DNA of 64,000 nt from Mesorhizobium ciceri biovar biserrulae WSM1271. Lineage in GTDB: Bacteria; Pseudomonadota; Alphaproteobacteria; Rhizobiales; Rhizobiaceae. Of the stretch, positions 35,343 through 43,746 are shown piece by piece; within the stretch, counting starts at the first letter, position 1; each line of letters begins with the position of its first letter. A program made the position numbers and the translations under genes. Where the stretch lies: contig NC_014918.1 of the NCBI RefSeq assembly GCF_000185905.1, positions 186,001 to 250,000 of the forward strand. Direction: 5' to 3'. Below the pieces are notes generated by a model, which saw only the letters and a program-made list of their open reading frames with translations, ran no database searches and was not told the DNA's origin.

Positions 35343-36143
35343 ATGCTGCTCGACTATGACCGGCTCGGATGGCTGCGCGTGGCACTTGTCGGCTTCACGG
35401 CGGCAGTCGCGGCTTTCCTGTTGCTGCCGGTGGTCTTCATCGTGCTCCTGTCGTTCGGCTCGTCGCGCTGGCTCGCCTTCCCGCCGCCCGGCTGGACGCT
35501 GAAATGGTACCAGCAGTTGCTGGCTGATCCGACCTGGATCGATGCCGCGCTGACCAGTGCCCGGATTGCCGCCATGGCCGCCATCCTCGCCGTCGTCATC
35601 GGCCTGTTCGCCTCCTTCAGCCTGGTCAGGGGTGAGTTTCGCGGACGCCAGGTCCTGCGCGGCTTGCTGTTGATGCCGATGGTGCTGCCGGTCGTCGTGT
35701 TCGCCATCGCCATCTACGCCTTCTTCCTGCGCATCGGCCTTGCCGGCACCACGGTCGGCTTCGTCATCGCCCACACCATCCTGGCGCTGCCTTTCGCCAT
35801 TATCCCGATCACTGCGGCGCTAGAGGGTTTCGACAAATCCATCGAGGACGCGGCCATAGTCTGCGGCGCCAGCCCGCTGCAGGCACGGTTGAGGATCACC
35901 TTGCCGTCGATCAGGATCGGCATCTTCTCCGCGGCGATCTTCTCTTTCCTGGCCTCATGGGACGAGGTCGTGGTGGCGATCTTCATGGCAAGCCCGACCT
36001 TGCAGACCTTGCCGGTCAAGATCTGGGGCAGCCTGCGCGCCGACCTCAGCCCGGTCGTCGCCGCCGCCTCCAGCCTGCTTGTCGGCCTGACCTTGTGCCT
36101 GATGATCGTGACCGCACTCCTTCGCAGGAAAATGTCAAGATGA
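35343..36143 (+). CDS. ABC transporter permease, polyamine type (PotC-like)
   Basis: 266 residues from the ATG at 35343. Six membrane segments and the loop KSIEDAAIVCGASPLQARLRITLPSIRIGI are visible. The stop overlaps the ATPase start (ATGA). It forms the heterodimeric pore with the protein encoded just upstream. Confidence 0.92.
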   Translation: MLLDYDRLGWLRVALVGFTAAVAAFLLLPVVFIVLLSFGSSRWLAFPPPGWTLKWYQQLLADPTWIDAALTSARIAAMAAILAVVIGLFASFSLVRGEFRGRQVLRGLLLMPMVLPVVVFAIAIYAFFLRIGLAGTTVGFVIAHTILALPFAIIPITAALEGFDKSIEDAAIVCGASPLQARLRITLPSIRIGIFSAAIFSFLASWDEVVVAIFMASPTLQTLPVKIWGSLRADLSPVVAAASSLLVGLTLCLMIVTALLRRKMSR

Positions 36144-37216
36144 CCCGGCCATTCCTGTCCATACGCGCGGTGAGAAAGACGTTCGGCGCCTTCGTCGCCG
36201 TCCATGACGTCACCATCGATGTGCCCAAGGGGGAGTTCCTGACGTTCCTTGGCCCGTCGGGTTCCGGTAAGTCGACGACACTCTACGCCATCGCCGGTTT
36301 CCAGGATCCGAGCTCGGGCGATGTGCTCCTGGAGGACAGGTCGCTGCTTTCGGTGCCGTCGCACAAGCGCAACATCGGCATGGTCTTCCAGCGCTACACG
36401 CTATTTCCGCATCTGAGTGTCGCCGAGAATGTCGCCTTTCCGCTGCGCGTGCGCCGCCGACCGGATGGCGAGATCAAGCGCAAGGTCGCCGACATGCTGG
36501 CGCTGGTGCGCCTCGAAAACTTCGCCGACCGCCATCCGGGCGCGCTGTCGGGCGGCCAGCAGCAGCGCGTGGCGCTTGCCCGCGCGCTCGCCTACGACCC
36601 GCCGATCCTGCTGATGGACGAGCCGCTGTCGGCGCTCGACAAGAAGCTGCGCCAGGAGATCCAGGCCGAGATCCGCCGCATCCACCGCGAGACCGGCGTC
36701 ACCATCCTCTATGTCACGCACGACCAGGAGGAGGCGCTGCATCTTTCGGATCGCATCGCTCTGTTCAGGGAAGGCCGCATCGAACAGATCGGTACTGGCG
36801 AGGATCTTTACCTCCGGCCGGCGAGCGAGTTCGTCGCCGGCTTCATCGGCAACTCGAATTTCCTGCCGGCTGAGCATTTGCAAACCGCAGATGGCGCATC
36901 GACGATCCGCCTGGCCGGCGGCTCGATCGTGACCGGCGTCAAGGCGACAACGTCGTTCGGCCAAGGCCAGAACGTCCGGCTGATGGTGCGCCCGGAAGCC
37001 TTCCGCTTGACGCCTACGCCGACAAGCGTGGCACTCGCCGTCGAGATCGTCGATACCGCCTTCTTCGGCGACCGACGGCGGGTCGTGGCACGCACGGCCG
37101 GCGGAGATGAGATCGACGTCAGGCCAACCTCTGACGCAGAGGTGGGCGATGGCACCGCCACATCAGGTCAGCGCATCTTTTTCGATCCCGCTTCGGCGTT
37201 CCTGTTCCCGGCCTGA
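36140..37216 (+). CDS. ABC transporter ATP-binding protein, polyamine type (PotA-like)
   Basis: 358 residues. Walker [12 protein letters not shown]-loop [41 protein letters not shown] and VTHDQEEAL are complete, with a C-terminal TOBE domain (VRLMVRPEAFRL). It is the last gene of the cluster 2 operon. Just past the stop, 37212-37226 holds a short GGCC..GGCC-type hairpin without a T-run. Confidence 0.94.
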   Translation: MTRPFLSIRAVRKTFGAFVAVHDVTIDVPKGEFLTFLGPSGSGKSTTLYAIAGFQDPSSGDVLLEDRSLLSVPSHKRNIGMVFQRYTLFPHLSVAENVAFPLRVRRRPDGEIKRKVADMLALVRLENFADRHPGALSGGQQQRVALARALAYDPPILLMDEPLSALDKKLRQEIQAEIRRIHRETGVTILYVTHDQEEALHLSDRIALFREGRIEQIGTGEDLYLRPASEFVAGFIGNSNFLPAEHLQTADGASTIRLAGGSIVTGVKATTSFGQGQNVRLMVRPEAFRLTPTPTSVALAVEIVDTAFFGDRRRVVARTAGGDEIDVRPTSDAEVGDGTATSGQRIFFDPASAFLFPA

Positions 37217-38308
37217 TGGCCGGGATTGCGCATGTCAAAGCGATTCCGTTGCGGAAAGAAAGTCCGCTTGTGAAAATGCGTGCTTAGAAGCTGTCAGTCC
37301 GCTTCAGGCCCCTTATCTGCCAAACAAAGTTGCTTACGGCTTAGCGAGAGGGTCAGACGCCTCTGGCTGGAAAGCTGTTCGGTTGCCATCGCACGCCTGC
37401 TGGTCTGCAGTCCGTTAACACCCCGCCGACCAGTGTCCCTGGCCTGCGCGTTATGCATGCGGCACCTCTACCCCGAGCGCGTGCGGTGGCCGCTCTTGCT
37501 GCGATCGGCCGAGGCGTTTATGCAGGTGGAGGATCGCCGCGAACAGCTGGACGTCGTGAGACGCCGCGACCGCATCGTCGCTCACCTCGCGCATTTGCTC
37601 AAGGACCAGGGCGCACGCGCGACCTCGGAGCTGAGCAGCGTCAACCTACATCTGGTCGAGGATGACATTGGCGTCTTGCATACCTGAATATAATCAGGTT
37701 ACGGAACATTGTGTGCAAAAAACGCACAAGAAAGTTCTGCTTCTCTTCTTTTTTCGTTCCTACGAGGGAGCCGCCGGTAGCCCTTTCGGACGCTCTTCTG
37801 CCGACGATATTGACCGCCCCAATGCGAATGTTCGCCGGTGTATTCGTAAACCTCATTGTCCGCAGCGCCGTTCAGTCTGCTTGGGTTTCCTAGAAGCTTT
37901 TCGAACTTTCTGTCTTGCGGCTCCCGTCGAGATGCGGGCCCTCTGGAGGAGGTCGGGGTGTTTTGGATCCGCTGTGGTGCAACCTTGGTCCAAGCATTTA
38001 TGGGGGTTCGAGTCGGTAGAGGGCTACCGCCAATTCACCGCTGCTACCGAGTTCGTCTGTTGAATGTACTCGCAAGCAGGGACGACAGAATCACATCCTG
38101 TCCCCTGGCTGTGGTGGCCGGCTGATTTGAACTGTCATCAGAGGCCCGCAAAGTTCCCGTAAACCAGACATGCAAACGATAACACTTGAGGCCGCGGTTG
38201 CGCCAGGTTCGGCGAATCTTCCATGTGCCGCACGCCACCTTGGCTCCCGGCCTTCATTGTCGTACCCTCGCGTCGCAAAGTCAGCGTGTGCAGAGGAGGC
38301 GCGTTCGA
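37217..38308. other. 1.1-kb stretch without a convincing gene
   Basis: Several open frames of 60-135 codons exist on both strands (for example plus-strand frames ending near 37684 and minus-strand frames at 37641-37856 and 38044-38238). None has recognisable motifs, good ribosome sites or consistent composition. The stretch is less GC-rich around 37690-37900. It separates cluster 2 from the envelope genes and may be decayed sequence. The only clear signal is AGGAGG at 38293, the ribosome site of the next gene. Confidence 0.4.
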
Positions 38309-39481
38309 ATGCGGGTTCCAATTTGGCTCCTTTCGACCTTTGTGCTGTTGTTGGCAACATTTCCATCCGGGGTGCACGCTGCCAGCGACAATCCGAAGCT
38401 CACGCCACTCGTTGCGGAGATCATCGCTCCCCCCCATGTGATTCCAGGCTCGGACGGCAGGCGTCACATCGTCTACGAACTGGCAGTGACGAATATCACT
38501 GGCGGCGATGTCCGTTTCGAGAAGCTCAAGGTCGTCGATGCCGACAGCGGAGCACCGCTTGCAGAACTCGGCCCGGATGAATTGCGCACGCGCGTCACGC
38601 CGGGCGCAAGCCGCGGCAACGAAAACCGCGAGTTGGCCGCCTATCAGTTCGCCGTCATCTTTCTGCATGTCGTGCTTGCGGACGGCGCGGCGGTTCCGGC
38701 TCGCATTACCCACGAGATCACGGCGTTTTTCGCGGTCATCGGCGCCGACATGACGGTGACGATTGGCGAGGGTGCCGTCGTTGCGAAGGCACCGGTGGCT
38801 CTTGGGCCGCCTTTGCGCGGCAAGGGTTATGTCGCGGCTGACGGCTGCTGCGATTCCATCCGCCATGTCCGCGCCCTGCTGTCGCTCGACGGCAAGTTCT
38901 ACCTTGCCCAACGTTTCGCTATCGACTGGGAGCAAATCGACGACAACAACACGCTGGTCGTGGGCGACCTTAAGGTTCCTGCGAACTACCACATCTATGG
39001 CAAGCCTATCCTTGCCGTTGCCGACGGCACCGTGGTCGGGACGCGCGACGACTTGCAGGACCAAGTGCCCGGTGCGCTGCCCGCCAACTTGCCGATTGAC
39101 GAGGCCGACGGAAACTTCGTCGTGCTCGACATCGGCTCGGGCTTGTTCGTCAACTACGCCCACATGCGGCCGGGGAGCATTAAGGTGAAGCTCGGAGACA
39201 AGGTGCAGCGCGGCGATCAGATTGGCGAAGTCGGCAATACCGGGAACAGTCAAGCGCCGCATTTGCACCTGCATGTCATGGACAGCGCTTCTCCGTTGGC
39301 CTCGGACGGCCTCCCCTACGTGTTCGACAGCTTTACCATCACCGCCGTCGGCGAGGCCACCGAGGATTTTGACATGGCGGAAGCGACCGGATCGCCGATG
39401 ACGCTTACGCCGCGCGTCCCGCCCCAGAAACTGGAAGACGTGCTGCCGCTTGACCTCTCTGTTGTTGACTGGCCACAGTGA
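38309..39481 (+). CDS. M23-family (LytM-like) peptidase, secreted
   Basis: 390 residues from the ATG at 38309, with AGAGGAGG ahead of it. The signal peptide MRVPIWLLSTFVLLLATFPS ends near VHA. A long beta-rich N-terminal region precedes the peptidase domain at ~205-345: RFAIDWEQID, ILAVADGTVVG, NYAHMRPGSIKVKLGDKVQRG, and the zinc motif HLHLHVMD. The Asp of the first metal motif is present, but the expected His four residues before it is Arg (RFAID rather than HxxxD). The enzyme may therefore bind zinc differently or be a non-catalytic activator. Two serine hydrolase genes follow on the same strand. Confidence 0.82.
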   Translation: MRVPIWLLSTFVLLLATFPSGVHAASDNPKLTPLVAEIIAPPHVIPGSDGRRHIVYELAVTNITGGDVRFEKLKVVDADSGAPLAELGPDELRTRVTPGASRGNENRELAAYQFAVIFLHVVLADGAAVPARITHEITAFFAVIGADMTVTIGEGAVVAKAPVALGPPLRGKGYVAADGCCDSIRHVRALLSLDGKFYLAQRFAIDWEQIDDNNTLVVGDLKVPANYHIYGKPILAVADGTVVGTRDDLQDQVPGALPANLPIDEADGNFVVLDIGSGLFVNYAHMRPGSIKVKLGDKVQRGDQIGEVGNTGNSQAPHLHLHVMDSASPLASDGLPYVFDSFTITAVGEATEDFDMAEATGSPMTLTPRVPPQKLEDVLPLDLSVVDWPQ

Positions 39482-39542
39482 TCGCCTTGTAAAAGGCAGT
39501 GGGCAGTCCGCCCTGATTTCCGAAATGGTGAGCTCGAAGCCG

Positions 39543-40691
39543 ATGACCGCCACCCGCACAATACCCTTACGTCTTTTCCTTGCCGCTGCCGTCCTTACCT
39601 GCGCAAGTCCTGCAAACGCCGATCGGCTGCTGGACGAAGCGGTCGAATTCACCGGTACATTCGCTTTTGTGAGTTCAGGCGCGCCGGGCCTGGTGATCGC
39701 CGGCGTTCGCAACGGCGAGACGGCGTTTGCCGGTTTCGGCGAAACGGTCCGCGGATCCGGCATAGAGCCGAATGCCGACACAATGATGCGAGTGGCATCC
39801 ATTTCGAAGGCATTTTGCGGAGACGCTCTCGCCAGTTTGTTGGTAAAAGGAGAGATCGGCCTGACTGACCCTGTTCAGACGCACCTGCCTGACGGTTTCG
39901 TGGTGCCGGAGAAGGATGGGCGGACCCTAAGGATCATCGACCTCGCGACACAGACATCCGGCCTGCCGCGCGAGATGGCCCAGGCAGGTGGAACACCCAA
40001 CGATCCCTACGCCGGCCACACAAAGGAAGCGATGATCGCAGCCATGCACGGGGAGCCGTTTCTGTTTCCTCCCGGAACTGGCGCGCTCTATTCGAACCTG
40101 GGCTTCGACCTCCTGGGACTGGCGATCAGCGGAGCGGCTGGCAAGCCGTACGCTACCGTCTTGGAGGAGCGCGTGTTGCGGCCACGCGGCATGGTGGACA
40201 CGGTCTTCAATCCGCGACCTGGTGACGAGGGCCGGCTGATGCAGGGCCACAATTTCGACGGCACGCCGCTTCCCTTCGTGCCGACACCGATGACGATGGA
40301 ATGCGCCTCGGGGCTTTATACGACGCCCAACGATATGCTGAAGTGGATCGCCTGGCACTTGGCTCAAGGCGGCTCCGAGGACGATGCACGCCGCATTATC
40401 GACCACGCCAGCCTAGTCAGGAGGGATGGGCTCTCTCCGGCGCTGGGCCTCGACGACGGTGGCGCGCCGATGGATGCGATGGCACTCGGTTGGGTTGTGG
40501 TAGAGGCTGACGGCAACCGTCCGCTGGTGCTTCACAAATCCGGAGGGCGACAAGGCATGTTTACATATGTTGCCATCGCGCCGACGCGCGGCGTCGGCGT
40601 CTTCGCGGCGATCAACCAGTTCAACGCCGGGGGCTTTGAAGCAATGGTGCACGCAGTAAACGAACTGATGTATCAGCTCGCGCCCCGCTGA
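39543..40691 (+). CDS. serine hydrolase, class C beta-lactamase family (copy 1)
   Basis: 382 residues from the ATG at 39543. The signal peptide covers the first ~24 residues (LFLAAAVLTCASPANA). The catalytic tetrad motif is SISK in MRVASISKAFCGD, the second motif is YSN in GALYSNLGFDLLG, and the KTG-equivalent is HKSGG near the end. Members include penicillin-binding hydrolases, DD-carboxypeptidases and esterases; a true resistance lactamase is not implied. It is highly similar to the next gene and follows the M23 gene by 61 bases. Confidence 0.88.
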   Translation: MTATRTIPLRLFLAAAVLTCASPANADRLLDEAVEFTGTFAFVSSGAPGLVIAGVRNGETAFAGFGETVRGSGIEPNADTMMRVASISKAFCGDALASLLVKGEIGLTDPVQTHLPDGFVVPEKDGRTLRIIDLATQTSGLPREMAQAGGTPNDPYAGHTKEAMIAAMHGEPFLFPPGTGALYSNLGFDLLGLAISGAAGKPYATVLEERVLRPRGMVDTVFNPRPGDEGRLMQGHNFDGTPLPFVPTPMTMECASGLYTTPNDMLKWIAWHLAQGGSEDDARRIIDHASLVRRDGLSPALGLDDGGAPMDAMALGWVVVEADGNRPLVLHKSGGRQGMFTYVAIAPTRGVGVFAAINQFNAGGFEAMVHAVNELMYQLAPR

Positions 40692-40736
40692 CTGCGCTCT
40701 CGTCTCACAATCAGATTTCTCGTCGAGGACATTCCA

Positions 40737-41894
40737 ATGACCGGTTCAGGCCACAGGCGCTTGCTCATCCTCTGCTTCACGGCAGCCTGCGTCCTTGCGG
40801 CTCCTCACGTCGCCGCCGCCAAAGATCGTCTGCTTGAGGAAGCCGTGGGATTTGCCGGCGGCATCGCCTTCCTGGGCTCGGGCGCTCCTGGCCTCGTGAT
40901 CGCCGCGGTTCGCAACGGCGAGACGGCCTTCGCTGGCTTCGGCGAAATCCGCAAGGGCTCGGGGCAGGTGCCCGACGAACATACGCTGATGCGGATAGCC
41001 TCGATCTCCAAGACCTTCTGCGGCGATCTGATGGGCTCGATGATTGTGGATGGCGTCATCGGCGCGACCGATCCCCTTGCCAAACACCTCGGGAAGGACT
41101 GGACCGTGCCTGGGCTCGAAGGACGAACGCCGAGGCTCATGGATCTGGTGACGCAGGCATCCGGCCTGCCGCGCGAGGTACCGAACCAGACAGGCGGCAC
41201 GCCGGACGACCCGTTCGCCGGCAATACCTTCGACCTCAGCCGCGCTGAGCTTGCGAAGCCAGAACCCTATCTTTTCCCTCCCGGCACGGGTGCCTTTTAC
41301 TCGAACTGGGGTTACGATCTGCTCGGCCTCGCGCTGGCCAATGCCGGTGGCAAGTCCTATGGCGATCTGCTGGCCGAGCGGGTGCTCACGCCCCGCCAAC
41401 TGACCGACACCAAGCTCAACCTGGCGGAAGGCGATGCGGCGCGGACCATGCAGGGCCATTTCTTCGACGGCACACCGTTGCCCCTCGTTCCTTCGCCGGA
41501 AACGATCGGATGCGCGGGCGGGCTCTACACCTCCGCCGCCGACATGATGAAGTTCATGGCCTGGCACCTTCGCAAGGATGCGGCCGGCGATGCGGAGCGT
41601 ACCGTCGACCATGCGGGCTGGCTCTGGCGCGACGGTCTCTCGCCGGTAATCGGCATCGACGATGCGGGGCCGATGGGAATGATGACGCTTGGCTGGGTCG
41701 GAGTTCTGGCCGACAAGGACAAGCCCATGATGCTCAACAAGACCGGCGGATTGCAGGGGCAGTTCAGTTATGTGGTGTTGGCGCCAACGCGCGGTGTCGG
41801 TGTCTTCGCCTCGATCAATCAGTTCAGTGTCGGCGGGTTCAAGGCGATGGTCGCAGCAACGAATGATCTCGTCGCGCAACTTGCGCCAAGATAA
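40737..41894 (+). CDS. serine hydrolase, class C beta-lactamase family (copy 2)
   Basis: 385 residues. The signal peptide ends near AAA at ~28. SISK in MRIASISKTFCGD, YSN in GAFYSNWGYDLLG and NKTGG at the C-terminus complete the active site. It aligns with the preceding gene from end to end (shared GSGAPGLVIAAVRNGETAFAG and GVGVFASINQF-type stretches), so the pair is a tandem duplication that has since diverged. It is periplasmic and probably works on peptidoglycan or a D-amino acid peptide. It lies 45 bases downstream of copy 1. Confidence 0.88.
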   Translation: MTGSGHRRLLILCFTAACVLAAPHVAAAKDRLLEEAVGFAGGIAFLGSGAPGLVIAAVRNGETAFAGFGEIRKGSGQVPDEHTLMRIASISKTFCGDLMGSMIVDGVIGATDPLAKHLGKDWTVPGLEGRTPRLMDLVTQASGLPREVPNQTGGTPDDPFAGNTFDLSRAELAKPEPYLFPPGTGAFYSNWGYDLLGLALANAGGKSYGDLLAERVLTPRQLTDTKLNLAEGDAARTMQGHFFDGTPLPLVPSPETIGCAGGLYTSAADMMKFMAWHLRKDAAGDAERTVDHAGWLWRDGLSPVIGIDDAGPMGMMTLGWVGVLADKDKPMMLNKTGGLQGQFSYVVLAPTRGVGVFASINQFSVGGFKAMVAATNDLVAQLAPR

Positions 41895-41921
41895 GGGCAG
41901 TTCAGGCGGGAGCTACGCCAC

Positions 41922-43640
41922 CTAATACGAGCTGATTAGCTGGAACAAGAAACGCGTGCCGGTATCAGTCAGACCTCGGTTATCTCTGAACGGTACCGCA
42001 ACAAGCGCCCTTGCATTGAGGTGTTGCCCAAATGCAGCCTTTGCACCTATTCCGGCCGAGCCGAGTTCCGCCTCGATGTAATCCACGCCCGTATCGTGGT
42101 TCCAGACCGCACCGTAATCGACATAAGCAAACACGTTCAGATTTGGGATCGGCAAAGCCTCCGGGAGTTCGATGTTGCGTCCCAATTCCAGCGAGGCCGC
42201 TATCCCGCTATCGCCTGAAGCGGCCGAGCCATCGAAAGCCAGGCCATAGGGATCGCCGCCGAGCACCAACTGGACCGACGATGGCACCGCCGTCGGCGCA
42301 TATTGCGCAGCCACTCTGAGGTGGGCGACGGCCAGCGAAGCGATCTCCTTGGTAAGGTCGAGGTCGCCCCGAAAATACCTGTAGTCATCAGGAACGCCTG
42401 GACGCGGTGCAAGCGGATCGGTGCTGCTGCTCGCGCCAAAGCCGTCGAGGCCTTGGCCGAAAGTACCTGTCAGCGTGATGGCGCCGTTTTCCAACTCACC
42501 GGTATACTTAAGGGAGGCCGCCAGCCATCGGAGGTCCTCATCCGTCTGCGTTTCGCCGCCCAACGCCAGCGAGTTGTCCTTGAAGTTCAATTCAAGGCGG
42601 CTAAACAGGCTGTGGTCAATTGTCCGCAGCAGTGGGTAGTTGACATACGCGCTGCCGAACCTAGAGGCTATGTCGAGATCGAGAGGCTTGAGGTCGGCGC
42701 CCGGCTGGGAAGAGACATAACCGATGCTGTATCCTACATGCAGTCCGTCATACCCGATCGGGACATCGTGCGAAGCCAGCACGAACTTCAACTCCTCGGG
42801 ACTGTCCGGAATGGTCACCAGGGCGATGTTCGCCACATCGAACAGCCTAAGCGCATCGTTGAAGGTGCCGGTGCCGGTCAGCTGAAATGGGCCGACGGCT
42901 TTGCTGCCGAGATTGTCGACTATTGTGTTTGCGCCGGCCCGCTTGAAGCCAATGTCGAGTTTCAGATCACCGCCGGCGGAGGGCGTTTCGGGCCGAATGA
43001 AAGTGCCTTCGATGGTCAGGCCGCCAAGATCGCTCATCAGCAACAGCACGCGCTCGGCCTCCTTGATCCGGATTGGCCGCATGGCGACGATGCGATCGAT
43101 GTAAGGTTTCAAACGCCGGTCAATATCAGGGATGGCGCTGTTGATGGTGACCCGGCGCACATAGGATTCGTAGAGAACGATGACGACGTTGCCGGATGAA
43201 AAGTCCTGCTCGGGAACGACGGCCCACGAGAAATATCCGGCCTTCTGGTAGATCTCGTCGATCCGCTCGGCGATGGCGTAAAGGTCGGCGGCGCTTATCT
43301 TTTTGTTCCGCTGCGCGGCCCACGCTTGCTCCAGCGTAGCGCTGGGCACCGTCACCGCGCCTCGAACGGTTATCGACCTCAAGGTAAACATTGTTTTTTC
43401 GGCTTGTTCCGAGCTCGTTGCCTTGCGTGCATCCGGAACTGACAGGTCAATCGTGCCGGGCTTCCTCGGAGCGGAATAGCGTCGGATGATCTCGTTCTGA
43501 TCCGAAACCACCGAATCGATCCGCTCGGGGATCGTCTGGCTAAGGCTCGGTCCGACCATGAAGGCACTGGTTGCAAGACTGATGGACACGCGACGTACTG
43601 CGTCGAACCAGTGGGACAGCGCCTTGCGAAGAGGCATCAA
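41922..43640 (-). CDS. TpsB-type outer membrane transporter (ShlB/FhaC/HecB family)
   Basis: 572 residues. The signal region is ~15-37 (VSISLATSAFMVGPSLSQ). POTRA domains at ~75-225 (FTLRSITVRGAVTVPSATLEQAW, then GYFSWAVVPEQDFSSGNVVIVL) precede a beta-barrel of about 350 residues with alternating polar and aromatic strands, ending FLFQLISSY. Such proteins export a large partner (TpsA) in two-partner secretion. No TpsA-like gene is in the window, so it is an orphan here. It is convergent with the serine hydrolase pair. Confidence 0.88.
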   Translation of the reverse strand: MMPLRKALSHWFDAVRRVSISLATSAFMVGPSLSQTIPERIDSVVSDQNEIIRRYSAPRKPGTIDLSVPDARKATSSEQAEKTMFTLRSITVRGAVTVPSATLEQAWAAQRNKKISAADLYAIAERIDEIYQKAGYFSWAVVPEQDFSSGNVVIVLYESYVRRVTINSAIPDIDRRLKPYIDRIVAMRPIRIKEAERVLLLMSDLGGLTIEGTFIRPETPSAGGDLKLDIGFKRAGANTIVDNLGSKAVGPFQLTGTGTFNDALRLFDVANIALVTIPDSPEELKFVLASHDVPIGYDGLHVGYSIGYVSSQPGADLKPLDLDIASRFGSAYVNYPLLRTIDHSLFSRLELNFKDNSLALGGETQTDEDLRWLAASLKYTGELENGAITLTGTFGQGLDGFGASSSTDPLAPRPGVPDDYRYFRGDLDLTKEIASLAVAHLRVAAQYAPTAVPSSVQLVLGGDPYGLAFDGSAASGDSGIAASLELGRNIELPEALPIPNLNVFAYVDYGAVWNHDTGVDYIEAELGSAGIGAKAAFGQHLNARALVAVPFRDNRGLTDTGTRFLFQLISSY

Positions 43641-43746
43641 TCAAACTCGCTGACATGTCGTGGCAGGGATAATCAACGGTTATTCGAAACTTGGTTTAGC
43701 AAATTAGCAAATATGTTGGGGTCCGTCATCCCGCGATGCACACCCG

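Noticed and set aside
37280..37687. 135-codon plus-strand frame downstream of cluster 2
   Set aside because: The antisense strand is almost equally open, there is no ribosome site and no recognisable domain; it may be decayed sequence.
38138..39802. 554-codon minus-strand frame
   Set aside because: Long but antisense to the M23 and serine hydrolase genes, whose motifs and signal peptides are clear; high GC keeps the reverse frame open.
39543..41894. Calling the tandem hydrolases AmpC resistance beta-lactamases
   Set aside because: The fold motifs are shared by peptidases and esterases, and an ampR-like regulator is absent.
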